64,000 bases of DNA from an uncultured Ilumatobacter sp. (GCA_905480335.1 CAJQPY010000040.1:1-64000); one strand, 5' to 3'. Shown: positions 17,165-25,995, counted from the first letter of the stretch. Notes: generated from the letters alone by a model not told the origin. Numbers and translations are program-made.

Positions 17165-17650
17165 TTGCCGAGAGTCGTCAGCGGCGAGGGCTGCACCTTC
17201 ACCGAGCTTGCGTTGACGCTTGACCAACTGCTTGCTGGCGAAGCTCCGGGAGCCGTCGTCTCGGCGCTTCAGGCCGATCCAGACATCGACTACGTGCACT
17301 TCGCATTCGACGGTTTGGCCGGTGGAATGTCAGCGACACTCGCCGAGGCCGACCTGCTCGAAGGTCGCAAGCTGGTGGGTCTCGACTACAACGGAGCGAT
17401 TCTCCAGGAAATCGTCGACGGAACGCAGCAGTTCTGGACCACCAACCCTTAGGAATACTCCGCTTGGCTGATGGTCGACGCAATGGCTCGTCACGCAATC
17501 GGACAGGAGAACACCGAGGAACGGGCGAACGCAATTCCCCCGGGATTCATTGTCAACACGCCTGAAGTCGCCGAGCCGTTGATCCCGACCGACGGCTGGC
17601 CGGGGCCCGAAGGTCAGGCGGAGCAGTTCGCTGCTCTCTGGGGGGTCTGA
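17165..17650 (+). pseudogene. Remnant of a sugar-type ABC substrate-binding protein with in-frame amber stop
   Basis: This frame reads as the C-terminal half of a periplasmic binding protein of the ribose/LacI-like class: FTELALTLDQLL, a strand DIDYVHFAFDGLAGGM, RKLVGLDYNGAILQEI and QQFWTTNP. A TAG then occurs at 17450-17452. The same frame continues without gap as EYSAWLMVDAMARHAIGQE and on to TGA at 17648-17650. The N-terminal half with signal peptide is absent. The amber replaces a residue where relatives usually read on through the dimer-hinge helix. It is a truncated, dead gene unless ambers are suppressed. Between 17001 and 17164 nothing is recognisable. Confidence 0.7.
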
Positions 17651-17695
17651 TCCTGACAGCTGAGTTGCTCACTCGAGCGACTTCGTGAACACCAG

Positions 17696-17726
17696 AGCGG
17701 CCCCCGGACGATGTCTGGGGGCCGCT
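17696..17726. terminator. GC-rich hairpin after the binding-protein remnant
   Basis: Perfect 10-bp inverted repeat AGCGGCCCCC (17696-17705) with 17717-17726 and an 11-nt loop. It lies 46 bp after the last stop of the remnant and 73 bp before the SDR start. No T-run follows, as is common for terminators in high-GC genomes. Confidence 0.55.
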
Positions 17727-17798
17727 CCGCATTCCGACTCTCGTCGCAGCCGGGCATCGCGCTATCGTCCCGACGACACACGGATTCAGGGGGTATTC

Positions 17799-18578
17799 AT
17801 GGGCACACTTGATGGGCGCGTCGCCTGCATTACCGGCGGGACCAGAGGCATTGGTCTCGGTATCGCCAAGGGCTTTCTCGAAGAGGGAGCGAAAGTCGCG
17901 ATCAATGGTCGCGATCGGAGCAAGGCGGAGCGAACGCTTGCCGAGCTCGGTGCCGGCGACAACGCCTTCTACATTGCCGGTGACGTGAAGCAACGCAAGT
18001 CGTGCGAAGCGATCGTCGACACCACCGTCGACCATTTCGGGCGGATCGACATCTTGGTTGCTAATGCCGGTGGCGCATCTGGCCACGCGCCGATTGCCGA
18101 GCTCACTGACGAGGCCATGCAGGACTCGCTCGTGTGGAACTTCTGGCACACGTTCTGGACTATGCGACGAGCCTTCCACTACATGATCCCTCAGGAATCG
18201 GGCCGAGTCATGGCGGTCAGCTCGCTTGAAGGCAAGGTCGGCAAGCCGGGCATCTCGATCTATGTCGCGGCGAAACACGCGATCAACGGTCTCGTGAAAT
18301 CGGCGTCCCACGAGGTCGGCACGCTCGGCATCACGGTCAATGCGCTGTGTCCGGGCGCTATCGAAACCGACATCATGATGGCTGAGGGTCCCCCGGCCGC
18401 AGAATCGATGGGTCTGGACTATGAGGGGTTGCTCGACATGTTCTCCTCTGAATCAGCGATCAAGAAGCTCAACGAGGTCGAGGACGTAGCTGCGGTCGCG
18501 ACGCTGCTGGCGTCCGACGCCGGCGCCGGGATCACCGGCTCACTCATTTCGATCGACGGCGGCACGGCTCCGTACTGA
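17799..18578 (+). CDS. SDR family oxidoreductase (tandem copy 1)
   Basis: A 259-residue classical SDR with TGGTRGIG (12-19), NAGG (89-92), Ser141/Ser142 and catalytic Tyr155 and Lys159 in YVAAK. CAGGGGG precedes the ATG. An in-frame ATG at 17685 would add a Pro/Arg-rich stretch unlike the family and lacks a site. The next gene is a close paralogue in the same layout (MG.LDG.VACITGGTR, HYMIPQESGR, SSLEGK.GKPGI), so the pair arose by tandem duplication. Substrate unknown. Confidence 0.92.
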   Translation: MGTLDGRVACITGGTRGIGLGIAKGFLEEGAKVAINGRDRSKAERTLAELGAGDNAFYIAGDVKQRKSCEAIVDTTVDHFGRIDILVANAGGASGHAPIAELTDEAMQDSLVWNFWHTFWTMRRAFHYMIPQESGRVMAVSSLEGKVGKPGISIYVAAKHAINGLVKSASHEVGTLGITVNALCPGAIETDIMMAEGPPAAESMGLDYEGLLDMFSSESAIKKLNEVEDVAAVATLLASDAGAGITGSLISIDGGTAPY

Positions 18579-18605
18579 GCCGGAAACAGGGAACGGAGAA
18601 TCATC

Positions 18606-19388
18606 ATGGGAAAGCTCGACGGAAAGGTCGCCTGTATCACGGGCGGCACCCGCAGCATCGGCCGCGCAATGGCCGATGCATTCATTGCCGAAGGTGGCAA
18701 AGTTGTCGTCAACGGACGTGACGAAGTTAAGGGGCAGCAGTGTCTTGACGAGATGGGCGCCGGAGACAACTCAGCGTTTTACGCCGGCGATGCATCGAAG
18801 CAGGAGGCGGTCGAAGGGTTGATCGATTTCACGATCGAGCGCTACGGCCAACTCGACATCTGCTGCCTCAACTCCGGTGGCGTGCAGATGACCGCACCGG
18901 TTGCCCAGATGACCGACGAGGAATGGAACCTTGAAGTCGACTGGAACCTGAACCACGTGTTCTGGGGCATGCGCCGTGCGCTGCAGCACATGATTCCGCG
19001 TGAGTCGGGTCGCATCATCGTCACGTCGTCGGTTGAGGGCAAGCTCGGCAAGCCGGGTATCCCTGGTTACGCCGCCACGAAGCACGCAGTCAACGGTCTT
19101 GTCAAAGCCGCTGCGCATGAGGTCGGCACGATGGGGATCACGGTCAACGCGATTCTTCCCGGTCTCATTGAGACCGACATCGTTCGGGCGACCGGTCCGG
19201 ATTCGGCGGTCGCCATGGGGATGAGCGGCTACGACGAGCTGATCGAGACCTTCAGCTCGGAGTCGGCGATCAAGCGACCGAACAAGGTCGAAGAAGTCGC
19301 TGCCGTTGCCGTATTGATGGCGTCGGATGCGGCCAAGAACATGACGGCATGCATGTTCCCTGTCGACGGCGGGACGATGCCATACTGA
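18606..19388 (+). CDS. SDR family oxidoreductase (tandem copy 2)
   Basis: A 260-residue paralogue of the gene 27 bp upstream. The cofactor loop reads TGGTRSIG, with Ser for the usual Gly at its sixth position, and the NAG motif reads NSGG (89-92). Ser141/Ser142, Tyr155 and Lys159 are kept. These changes suggest a shift in cofactor or substrate after duplication. GGAGAATC precedes the ATG. The two probably share a transcript and may act on successive or related hydroxyl groups. Confidence 0.92.
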   Translation: MGKLDGKVACITGGTRSIGRAMADAFIAEGGKVVVNGRDEVKGQQCLDEMGAGDNSAFYAGDASKQEAVEGLIDFTIERYGQLDICCLNSGGVQMTAPVAQMTDEEWNLEVDWNLNHVFWGMRRALQHMIPRESGRIIVTSSVEGKLGKPGIPGYAATKHAVNGLVKAAAHEVGTMGITVNAILPGLIETDIVRATGPDSAVAMGMSGYDELIETFSSESAIKRPNKVEEVAAVAVLMASDAAKNMTACMFPVDGGTMPY

Positions 19389-19422
19389 CAAACTCGCGGG
19401 CTCACGTTCCCGATCCGTTGGA

Positions 19423-20208
19423 TTACTCGGCGCTGAATTCTGCGGCGAACCAGGCGTTTGTCGTGTCGAGGACGTGACGGGCTCGGTCGGTGGCATCGGT
19501 GAACGTCGACCGGAGCGCGGATGAGCGGATCTCCATCGAGATCGCCGTGTGCGCCGGAAGTGCGTTGACGAGTTCGCGTACGGGGAGCCCGCCGTCGCCG
19601 AGTGTCGACCGACCGTCGAGGGCGTCCGCGTATGCATCCCCTGGGCCCTTGGAAGGTGCGTCGCAGAGTTGGGCGTAGGCGAGTCTGGCCGGAGCCACGG
19701 ACGCGGCGTCGGCAGGTGTTCCGCCGGTGCGTGCCAGGTGGAGGCTGTCGATGAGGACACCGCCGTTCGGCCGGTTCGCGCGGTCAAGGATGTCGATCGA
19801 CTGGCCAAGGCTCGACACCGACATGAACGCGAGGAACTCAATCGAACAGCCGATTCCGTAGGGCGCTGCCAGGTCGCAGAGCTCGCCGAACCGCTCGGCG
19901 AAGTGGCCATCGTCGACGCCACGTGACACAACGAGGAGGTTGCGTGCGCCGACCCTGACTGCTGCTTCGACCATCCGGTTTCCGTGGTCACCGTCGGGGG
20001 TCACGAAGATCGGCTCCATGTCAAGCGCGATTAGGCCGGTGTCGTCCAGGCGGCGACGCACCTTGGTCGCCACCGTGTCGGTCCAGGTGTTGGCGTCGAA
20101 CCAGATGCCGCACGCGTCCCAACCTGCGTTGGCGCACGCGTCGACGAAGTCGGCTGGGCCCGTCTCGGGACACACTCCGGCGGCAAGCGACAGCAACCGT
20201 GATGTCAT
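19423..20208 (-). CDS. Sugar phosphate isomerase/epimerase-like TIM-barrel protein
   Basis: A 261-residue protein of the xylose-isomerase-like TIM-barrel superfamily (AP endonuclease family 2). Typical strands are GWDACGIWFDANTW, IALDMEPIFV, CSIEFLAFMS, GGVLIDSLHLARTG (metal-ligand Asp and His) and AISMEIRS (C-terminal metal Glu). These metal enzymes isomerise or epimerise sugars or inositols, or act as dehydratases. The start at 20208 is the first Met before the barrel; upstream residues look like intergenic translation. It diverges from the P450 gene across 121 bp. Confidence 0.8.
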   Translation of the reverse strand: MTSRLLSLAAGVCPETGPADFVDACANAGWDACGIWFDANTWTDTVATKVRRRLDDTGLIALDMEPIFVTPDGDHGNRMVEAAVRVGARNLLVVSRGVDDGHFAERFGELCDLAAPYGIGCSIEFLAFMSVSSLGQSIDILDRANRPNGGVLIDSLHLARTGGTPADAASVAPARLAYAQLCDAPSKGPGDAYADALDGRSTLGDGGLPVRELVNALPAHTAISMEIRSSALRSTFTDATDRARHVLDTTNAWFAAEFSAE

Positions 20209-20329
20209 GCCCGCATACCGTACGTCCCGTTTGTGTTGCACCTCTGATCGTGGGGGCGGCCGAGACTGCAATGCGACCAGCTGTCCTACGACACGTGGAT
20301 GGGAACGCCAACATGAGAAAGTGGATCGT

Positions 20330-21619
20330 ATGGCCGCCCGACCTGCGCTTGACGAACGACTGGCGACACTGGCGTGCCCGGTCGACCACACGATGTTGGA
20401 TCCGGCTGTGCAGGATTCGCCCTGGGACTTCTACGACGAACTCCACGAGAAGTGTCCGGTGTTCCCAATGCCCGAGATCGGCGCTGTGATGGTCACCAAG
20501 TACGAAGACGTACGGTACGTCTTGACTCATCCCGAGCTTTTTTCGAGCAGTGGACGGAGCGGCAAAGGGAGTCGCGCGAAGGCCGACATGGCGCAGCGGT
20601 ACCAGCAGATCTTGCGCGAACGCGGATGGGGACACGTCGAGACACTGCAACGAACCGACCCGCCGGATCACACCGCATACCGGCGGCTTGTGGCGAAGGC
20701 ATTCCTCCCCAAGCGGATTCGTGAGATGACTCCGCATATCGATGACGTCTGCACCGGACTGATCGATGCGTTGATCGACGCAGGCGAGTGCGAGTTCCAC
20801 ATGGATTTTGCGATGCCGCTCCCGGGGACAATCATCGCCGAGGAGCTTGGGCTTGATCGAGCGGAGATCCTCCGGTTCAACCGGTGGGCGAGTGCGATGC
20901 TCGCGATGGCGATGCGTCCGCTGACCGAGGAGCAGATGCTTGAAGCCGTTGAAACCGAACTCGAAGCCCAGCATCACCTGGCCGCAGAATTCGAACGGCG
21001 TCGTGACGATCCACAGGACGACCTGATCTCGACGCTGGTTCACGCTCACGTCGGTGAGGAGGACGCCGAGCCGCTCACCGTCGCCGAGCTTCAGAATCTG
21101 ATGCACCAGCTCGTTACCGGTGGATTCGAGACCACCACCAGTGCGCTGAACCACGGGATGTGGCTGATCACGCGTCGACCCGACGTGCAGGAACGCGTGC
21201 GCAAAGACCTCTCGCTCGTGCCATCGTTCGTCGAGGAGGTGCTGCGCTTCGAGAGTCCGGTCGCCGGTCTGGTGCGGCGTGCAACGCAGGACGTCGAAGT
21301 CAACGGTGTCGTGATTCCTGAGGGGGCGATGGTGATGGCCCGATATCAGGCGGCAAATCGCGACGCCGAGGTGTTCGACCACGCGGATGAGTTCGACCTC
21401 GATCGATCAAGGGATCACCAGCACTTGGCGTTCGGTGTTGGGCCGCACTTCTGTGTCGGTGCCGCGCTTGCGCGCCAGGAATTGGTGTCGGCATTCACCG
21501 CCTGGCTCGAACGCACGTCGAACATTGAGCTCGCCCAGCCATTCGACGGTCCGGTCCATGAATCCAGTTTCATGCTTTACCCGATGGTCGAGCTGCCACT
21601 CCGGTTCACGGCTGCTTGA
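20330..21619 (+). CDS. Cytochrome P450
   Basis: A 429-residue soluble bacterial P450. The heme-ligand motif is FGVGPHFCVGAAL with Cys375. The I-helix reads GGFETTT (264-270), where Glu-Thr sits at the proton-delivery position. The K-helix ExxR is Glu303/Arg306. It needs a ferredoxin and reductase not encoded nearby. The layout resembles the CYP families of actinobacterial steroid and terpenoid oxidation, but no exact family can be given. The start at 20330 is chosen because residues farther upstream overlap the divergent gene. Confidence 0.93.
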   Translation: MAARPALDERLATLACPVDHTMLDPAVQDSPWDFYDELHEKCPVFPMPEIGAVMVTKYEDVRYVLTHPELFSSSGRSGKGSRAKADMAQRYQQILRERGWGHVETLQRTDPPDHTAYRRLVAKAFLPKRIREMTPHIDDVCTGLIDALIDAGECEFHMDFAMPLPGTIIAEELGLDRAEILRFNRWASAMLAMAMRPLTEEQMLEAVETELEAQHHLAAEFERRRDDPQDDLISTLVHAHVGEEDAEPLTVAELQNLMHQLVTGGFETTTSALNHGMWLITRRPDVQERVRKDLSLVPSFVEEVLRFESPVAGLVRRATQDVEVNGVVIPEGAMVMARYQAANRDAEVFDHADEFDLDRSRDHQHLAFGVGPHFCVGAALARQELVSAFTAWLERTSNIELAQPFDGPVHESSFMLYPMVELPLRFTAA

Positions 21620-21649
21620 GCACGAGCCGCCATCGGACGGTGTGCTGGA

Positions 21650-22681
21650 TCACCAGTAACGCAGGTCAATAGCCCAGCGATCGACGATGTTGTCACCGTC
21701 GATGAGCCAGAGATGCTCGTGTTTCGCGATCGTCGGGTCGATGTGCGCCGGTTGGAGGCGAACGCGGTCGCCGACCGACCAGTCGGAGATTTCGGGCGGC
21801 AGCAGTGTGGCGTGTTCGTCAGATAGGAAAAACAGGTCGCCGCCCTCCCACGTGGGGTTGCCATGATCCATGCCCATCGACTTCAGTCCAGTGTCCGCGA
21901 TCATCCAGCCCTTGGAGCTGACCGAGACGACTGTTCCGAGCACGTTCAACGCGATCTCGAACGGCAGATCGAGTTTCGCGTAGTCGGTGTCGAGCAGTGT
22001 GTAGCTCCCAGCTTGGATCTCGGTGCACCACGTGTTCGTGTCGAATGTGCCGGTGCCGCCCCCCGAGACGATGTCGCCGCCCACGTCAGCGGCTGCGGCG
22101 AGCAGAAGAGCCATCGACGACTCGACGCGCTCGATTCGCTCGACGCGGTCCTCGACCATCATCAGGTGACCCTCGTACCCCATAACGCCACGGACGTCGA
22201 GGCCCACAGCACGAGCTCGGTCGGCCAGCCGCCCGGCATCTGCTGGGTCGCAGCCGCAACGCGGGAGTCCGACCTCGACGTCGATGAGCACCGACCGCAC
22301 GCCGCCGGTGATCGCCGCGTCGAGGGTGGCGTCGGAATCGATGGCAATGGTGATGTTCGCCTCGAGATCACCGTCACCGGCAAGCGTTCCGAGGCGTGCG
22401 ACATCAAGCGACTCGTTGGCCAGCAAGACGTCACGTCCTAACCCGGCCAACACGAGACCCTCCACCTCACGTGGCGTCGCGCAGCAAAACGCGGTGTGTC
22501 CGTCGGCGGCGAGTCGCGCTGCCATAGCGGTCGACTTGAAGGCTTTGACATGAGGCCGCAACTTCGTGCCGGGTCGGACGGCGTCCATCGCCTCAAGGTT
22601 CGCTTCGAACACGGATTGCTCGATGACGAGCGCAGGTGTTGGGAGGTCGTCGATCGTCGTAGGGTCAGGTACAGCCATCAT
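21650..22681 (-). CDS. PLP-dependent alanine-racemase-fold protein (D-threonine aldolase/D-serine dehydratase-like)
   Basis: A protein of about 343 residues with the fold-type III PLP barrel. RPHVKAFKS near residues 42-50 carries the Schiff-base lysine (about Lys46), and GGGTGTFDT forms the phosphate-binding loop. The C-terminal domain has PAHIDP where active D-threonine aldolase and D-serine dehydratase carry a His-x-Cys metal site, so Cys is replaced by Asp and the metal site may differ. The start is ambiguous among ATG 22681, ATG 22678 and TTG 22690. It converges on the P450 gene with a 30-bp gap. Confidence 0.82.
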   Translation of the reverse strand: MMAVPDPTTIDDLPTPALVIEQSVFEANLEAMDAVRPGTKLRPHVKAFKSTAMAARLAADGHTAFCCATPREVEGLVLAGLGRDVLLANESLDVARLGTLAGDGDLEANITIAIDSDATLDAAITGGVRSVLIDVEVGLPRCGCDPADAGRLADRARAVGLDVRGVMGYEGHLMMVEDRVERIERVESSMALLLAAAADVGGDIVSGGGTGTFDTNTWCTEIQAGSYTLLDTDYAKLDLPFEIALNVLGTVVSVSSKGWMIADTGLKSMGMDHGNPTWEGGDLFFLSDEHATLLPPEISDWSVGDRVRLQPAHIDPTIAKHEHLWLIDGDNIVDRWAIDLRYW

Positions 22682-22773
22682 CTGAGTCAAGCACGCGTCG
22701 CCCGTGTCGTATGTGCTGGATCGGTGGCGGTCCGCATCGTCGGCGCAGACGCCGCCGCCGTACCGTTCGGGGA

Positions 22774-23301
22774 ATGAGTGAACCAGCTGACAACTATGAA
22801 GACGTCACCGTCTTCGGCCTCGATGACGACGATGAAGCGGAGATGCTTGATGCCCAGAACGAGTGCACGTTCATTTGGTCAAATAAGGAGGGTTGGCCGG
22901 TCGGGGTGATTATGTCGTACATCTTCCGCGACGGGAAGTTCTGGCTTACTGCGTCGAGTCAGCGTGCGCGAATCAGCGCCGTTCAGCGCGACCCGCGCGT
23001 GTGCGTTGTGGTCACCTCGACGGGGTCAAGGATGCAGCGCAACAAGACGGTCACCTACAAGGGCACCTGTACGGTGCACGACGATCAGGCGACTAAAGAC
23101 TGGTTCTACCCCGCCCTGTCCAATGCTATTCGTTACGACGATGCTGAAGCTGCTGCATTGTTCACGAAGTTCCTTGATTCCCCGCGACGGGTCATCCTCG
23201 CAGTCGAGCCGATGCAGCGGATCGGCTACGACGGCGCCAAGATGGGCGTCGCAACCCAGAAGTGGATGGAAGCCCAGGCCAACAAGGACGCCGAAGCATG
23301 A
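22774..23301 (+). CDS. PPOX-class F420/FMN-binding protein
   Basis: A 175-residue split-barrel protein. VGVIMSYIFRDGKFWLTASS, with the following RISAVQRDPRVCVVV, is the classical cofactor-binding core of actinobacterial PPOX proteins. NKTVTYKGTCTVHDD is the dimer strand. GGGGA precedes the ATG at 22774. The 4-bp ATGA overlap with the nitroreductase gene couples the two, suggesting a paired redox function. Whether F420 or FMN is bound is not visible. Confidence 0.82.
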   Translation: MSEPADNYEDVTVFGLDDDDEAEMLDAQNECTFIWSNKEGWPVGVIMSYIFRDGKFWLTASSQRARISAVQRDPRVCVVVTSTGSRMQRNKTVTYKGTCTVHDDQATKDWFYPALSNAIRYDDAEAAALFTKFLDSPRRVILAVEPMQRIGYDGAKMGVATQKWMEAQANKDAEA

Positions 23302-23951
23302 TCGAACGGTCACCACACGCCACGCTGGGGCTGAGTGCCGACGAGGTCCTCACCACCACCCGCAGCGTCCGCAAGCGGCTCGACCTGACCCGCCCGGTCC
23401 CGCGCGACGTGCTGCTCGATTGCGTCGATATCGCCCATCAGTCGCCGACAGGGTCGAACTCGCAACGCTGGCGCTGGATGATGATCGAGGATCCTGCCAA
23501 GAAGCTGGCGATCGCTGAGTTGTACCGCATTCACTTCGCGGCCAAGTACGCGGCATCTGAACCACCAGAGCCCGGCTCGCAGGCCGATCGAATCAACCAG
23601 TCAGCGCAGCACCTGGCGGATCATCTCCACCAAGTCCCCGTTCTCGTGATCCCGCTACTCGCTGATCGGATGGGCGAGGGGATTCCGTCCTGGCGACAAG
23701 CTTCTCGCTGGGGCGGAATTTTGCCGGCGGTGTGGAGCTTCATGCTCGCGCTACGCGAGCGCGGCCTTGGCTCGGCGTGGACCTCGCTGCACCTTGAAAG
23801 CGAGCGGGAGGTTGCCGAGCTACTGGGCATCCCGTACGACACTTACAGTCAGGCTGGCCTGTTCCCCGTGGCGTACACGATCGGGACGGACTTCAAACTC
23901 GCCAAGCGGCCGCCCGCCGAAGAGTTCGTCCGCTGGGACGAATGGTCGTGA
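23298..23951 (+). CDS. Nitroreductase-family FMN oxidoreductase
   Basis: A 217-residue nitroreductase-fold enzyme. The FMN-binding N-terminus reads TTRSVRKRLDLTRPVP, followed by AHQSPTGSNSQRWRW, and the later GLGSAWTSLHL is the second FMN contact. Such enzymes reduce nitro groups, quinones or enones with NAD(P)H. The start overlaps the PPOX stop. A hairpin terminator begins at the stop codon. The substrate is unknown. Confidence 0.88.
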   Translation: MIERSPHATLGLSADEVLTTTRSVRKRLDLTRPVPRDVLLDCVDIAHQSPTGSNSQRWRWMMIEDPAKKLAIAELYRIHFAAKYAASEPPEPGSQADRINQSAQHLADHLHQVPVLVIPLLADRMGEGIPSWRQASRWGGILPAVWSFMLALRERGLGSAWTSLHLESEREVAELLGIPYDTYSQAGLFPVAYTIGTDFKLAKRPPAEEFVRWDEWS

Positions 23952-23980
23952 TTAGTCGGGCGTCTGACCCCCGACTAATC
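23950..23980. terminator. Bidirectional terminator hairpin
   Basis: Perfect 11-bp inverted repeat GATTAGTCGGG (23950-23960) with 23970-23980 and a 9-nt loop. It is squeezed between converging genes: the left arm touches the nitroreductase stop and the right arm touches the stop of the 72-residue protein. AATTTG follows on the plus strand. Confidence 0.75.
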
Positions 23981-24197
23981 AATTTGCGGGGCCGCTCGTC
24001 GTGCCGACTCGGTGGTTGGCGACGAGCGGCCCGCCGACCCACCCACATAACTGGGGGTCGCACTCGCGCAGCTCGCCTGAAATCCAGTGGCCGTCGGTGC
24101 CGAAGGTGCCCTCCCGTCCATTGAGGGTGACGCGAATGTTGCCGTTGCCGTCCTGTTCGTGGAGTGCGCCGGTGAAAGGGTGCACGATGCCGTTCAC
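23979..24197 (-). CDS. Small conserved-looking protein coupled to Rieske oxygenase (72 aa)
   Basis: A 72-residue protein starting at a GTG that overlaps the Rieske stop as GTGA, and ending at the shared terminator. The sequence reads as a real protein: HPFTGALHEQDGNGNIRVTL, GREGTFGTDGHWISGEL, then CDPQLCGWVGGP. It is polar, with no signal peptide or membrane segment, and two cysteines six residues apart. It may be an accessory or small subunit of the oxygenase. No family name is recognised. Confidence 0.65.
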   Translation of the reverse strand: MNGIVHPFTGALHEQDGNGNIRVTLNGREGTFGTDGHWISGELRECDPQLCGWVGGPLVANHRVGTTSGPAN

Positions 24198-25609
24198 GAT
24201 GTCCTCGCTTTCGCTCCGGTGCCGACGGTGACGGGCACATCGTTGTTTACCCATTCTCCAAGCAGGGTGTGCAGCCAGCGAATCTTCGACTCCTGATAGT
24301 TCGAAAAGGTAGCTCCCGGCTTCCGCGTCGTCTCCAGGCCCTTCTGCACCTTGGCCATGTTGAACACGTCCTGTTCGAAAACTTTGGCGAGCATCCCGAG
24401 TTCGGGTGCGTTTGTCCACGGCTCGTCGGCAGCCAATTTCGTCTCGACGGCGGGCGGAGGCCGTTCTCCTTTGAATGGCGAGAGAAGAAAGCACTCCATA
24501 ATTGCCGAGCGATGGTCGTCGCCGTTCGGACGGAATCGGTAGACGATCCGGTTGAACGCACCCCACGGATGGAAATTAGGGAACACGGTGTAGTCGATCG
24601 AGTCCATCATCTCCGAGTCGCTCATCTGGTCGACAGCGTCGCCAGCGATCGGACGCCAGCGCTCACGGGCCATCGCTGATAGCACCGCCCGAGCGGTCTG
24701 GCCCTCCTCGATCGTGACGGGTGATTCGTGGTCGACGCGCACGTCGAGCATCCCGCGGGCCATGTCGTTCTCAGTGAGGTCTGCGTCGCCGAGGAGCGGG
24801 CTCGGCGTGCCGCCCGGCGTGATGACGCGAGCGCAGTTCTCGAAAACGTCGACCTGGCTGTTGATGTCGCCAAGGTACGTGAGGATTTGGGGGTGGGTTG
24901 CGTTGACGTGGTACGCCTCGCAGAACGCTTCCTGTGCGATCTTCCAGTTTGCGTGGATCACGCGCGAGACGTGGCCCTCGACGAAGCGGTCTTCAAGGTT
25001 CCACACTTCGAACTGCCCGATGGTGTCGCCCAGGTGGTCGGCCAGCGGCGCGGCATCAGGGTTGGGGTTGATGAACACGAAGCCAGCCCACGTATCGACG
25101 CTCGCCTCCGGGAGGGTGAAGTCGTCGGGCCGTTGATCGACGTGCGGGAAGTCCCAGGCGGCGGGAACGTCCTGCAGTTCGCCGTCAAGCTTCCAGGCGA
25201 ATCCGTGGAAGGCGCAGCGAATCTCGGAGCAGTGACCGTCGTACTCCTTGAGTTGACGGCCGCGGTGCAAGCATGCATTTGGGAACGCTTTGATCGTTCC
25301 GTCGTCCTGGCGCACGACCAGGAACGAGAGCTCGGCGATTTCATAGAGGATGTAGTCACCCGCCTCGGGGATGTGCTCTTCGCGGCAGGCGAACTGCCAG
25401 ACCTTTGACCACATCTGGTCCACCTCTCGGCGGTGCCAGTCACGCGACGTGTAGCGCTCGATGGCGACGTCTTCGCTGCCAAAGTACTTAGTCGATTCCA
25501 TCCGCAGCACGTCGGGTACGGGGTGTGTGTCGGCATCCAACAAGTCTTGGTACGTGAGGCCAGGAGAACGAGCTCCGGTGTTGAGTGTTGGATCCTCGGT
25601 TGCGGTCAT
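24194..25609 (-). CDS. Rieske [2Fe-2S] ring-hydroxylating oxygenase, alpha subunit
   Basis: A 471-residue oxygenase large subunit. Rieske ligands are C113-x-H115 and C132-x2-H135. The mononuclear iron motif is in NWKIAQEAFCEAYHVNATHP (His-x4-His). The segment WQFACREEHIPEAGDY is shared with the oxygenase at 49871-51316, so those two belong to one subgroup. No ferredoxin or reductase lies beside it, only the coupled 72-residue protein downstream. The ATG at 25609 is preferred over an in-frame GTG 18 bp upstream because GGAA precedes it. Substrate unknown, possibly a steroid- or terpenoid-like ring. Confidence 0.92.
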   Translation of the reverse strand: MTATEDPTLNTGARSPGLTYQDLLDADTHPVPDVLRMESTKYFGSEDVAIERYTSRDWHRREVDQMWSKVWQFACREEHIPEAGDYILYEIAELSFLVVRQDDGTIKAFPNACLHRGRQLKEYDGHCSEIRCAFHGFAWKLDGELQDVPAAWDFPHVDQRPDDFTLPEASVDTWAGFVFINPNPDAAPLADHLGDTIGQFEVWNLEDRFVEGHVSRVIHANWKIAQEAFCEAYHVNATHPQILTYLGDINSQVDVFENCARVITPGGTPSPLLGDADLTENDMARGMLDVRVDHESPVTIEEGQTARAVLSAMARERWRPIAGDAVDQMSDSEMMDSIDYTVFPNFHPWGAFNRIVYRFRPNGDDHRSAIMECFLLSPFKGERPPPAVETKLAADEPWTNAPELGMLAKVFEQDVFNMAKVQKGLETTRKPGATFSNYQESKIRWLHTLLGEWVNNDVPVTVGTGAKARTS

Positions 25610-25995
25610 GGTTCCATTATTGATCACGCGGTCACTTCTCGTCGTAGCCGGAGTCCTCGAGAATCGATCGCACCCCGGTAGTTACCACTCCAAAGCCACC
25701 CACATGGATGGTCGCCCCGATGAGGTCGCTGGTCCGAGACTCGGTGCGAAGTTGTCGAGGTGGGTGAGCCGACCAGGCCGATCGCTTCTGGCGGTGCAAG
25801 ATGCACTGCGGATCAGGTTGGACGAGCACCGACAGCGGGTGGCCCGATCGCCGCGTTGAACATCGGTCAGCCGAGGTCGTGTTCCGATGTCGGATGAACC
25901 TAAGTGAACGTGCTGGTGACTGAAGCATCGATGGCCGTGATCGGAATCTCGCTGACGCCGAAGACGACGGCGTCAGTCTTTGGCGTGGTGGCCCG
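25610..25995. other. 386-bp gap without a supported gene
   Basis: Six-frame reading gives only short frames without family features. One minus-strand frame ends in a somewhat protein-like stretch (GGFGVVTTGVRSILEDSGY) just before the Rieske start, but lacks a start signal and could not be assigned. The gap probably holds the promoter of the Rieske gene. Confidence 0.5.

Noticed and set aside
17450-17452. In-frame amber here and two more in the TetR relic, suggesting amber decoding (pyrrolysine)
   Set aside because: The TetR gene also has frameshifts and the binding-protein gene lacks its N-terminal half, so plain decay explains all three ambers. No other genes in the window read through TAG.
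25632-25928. Minus-strand frame of about 98 codons before the Rieske gene
   Set aside because: Only its last 30 residues look protein-like; the rest is Arg/Ser/Pro-rich as expected of a random high-GC frame, and no RBS is present.
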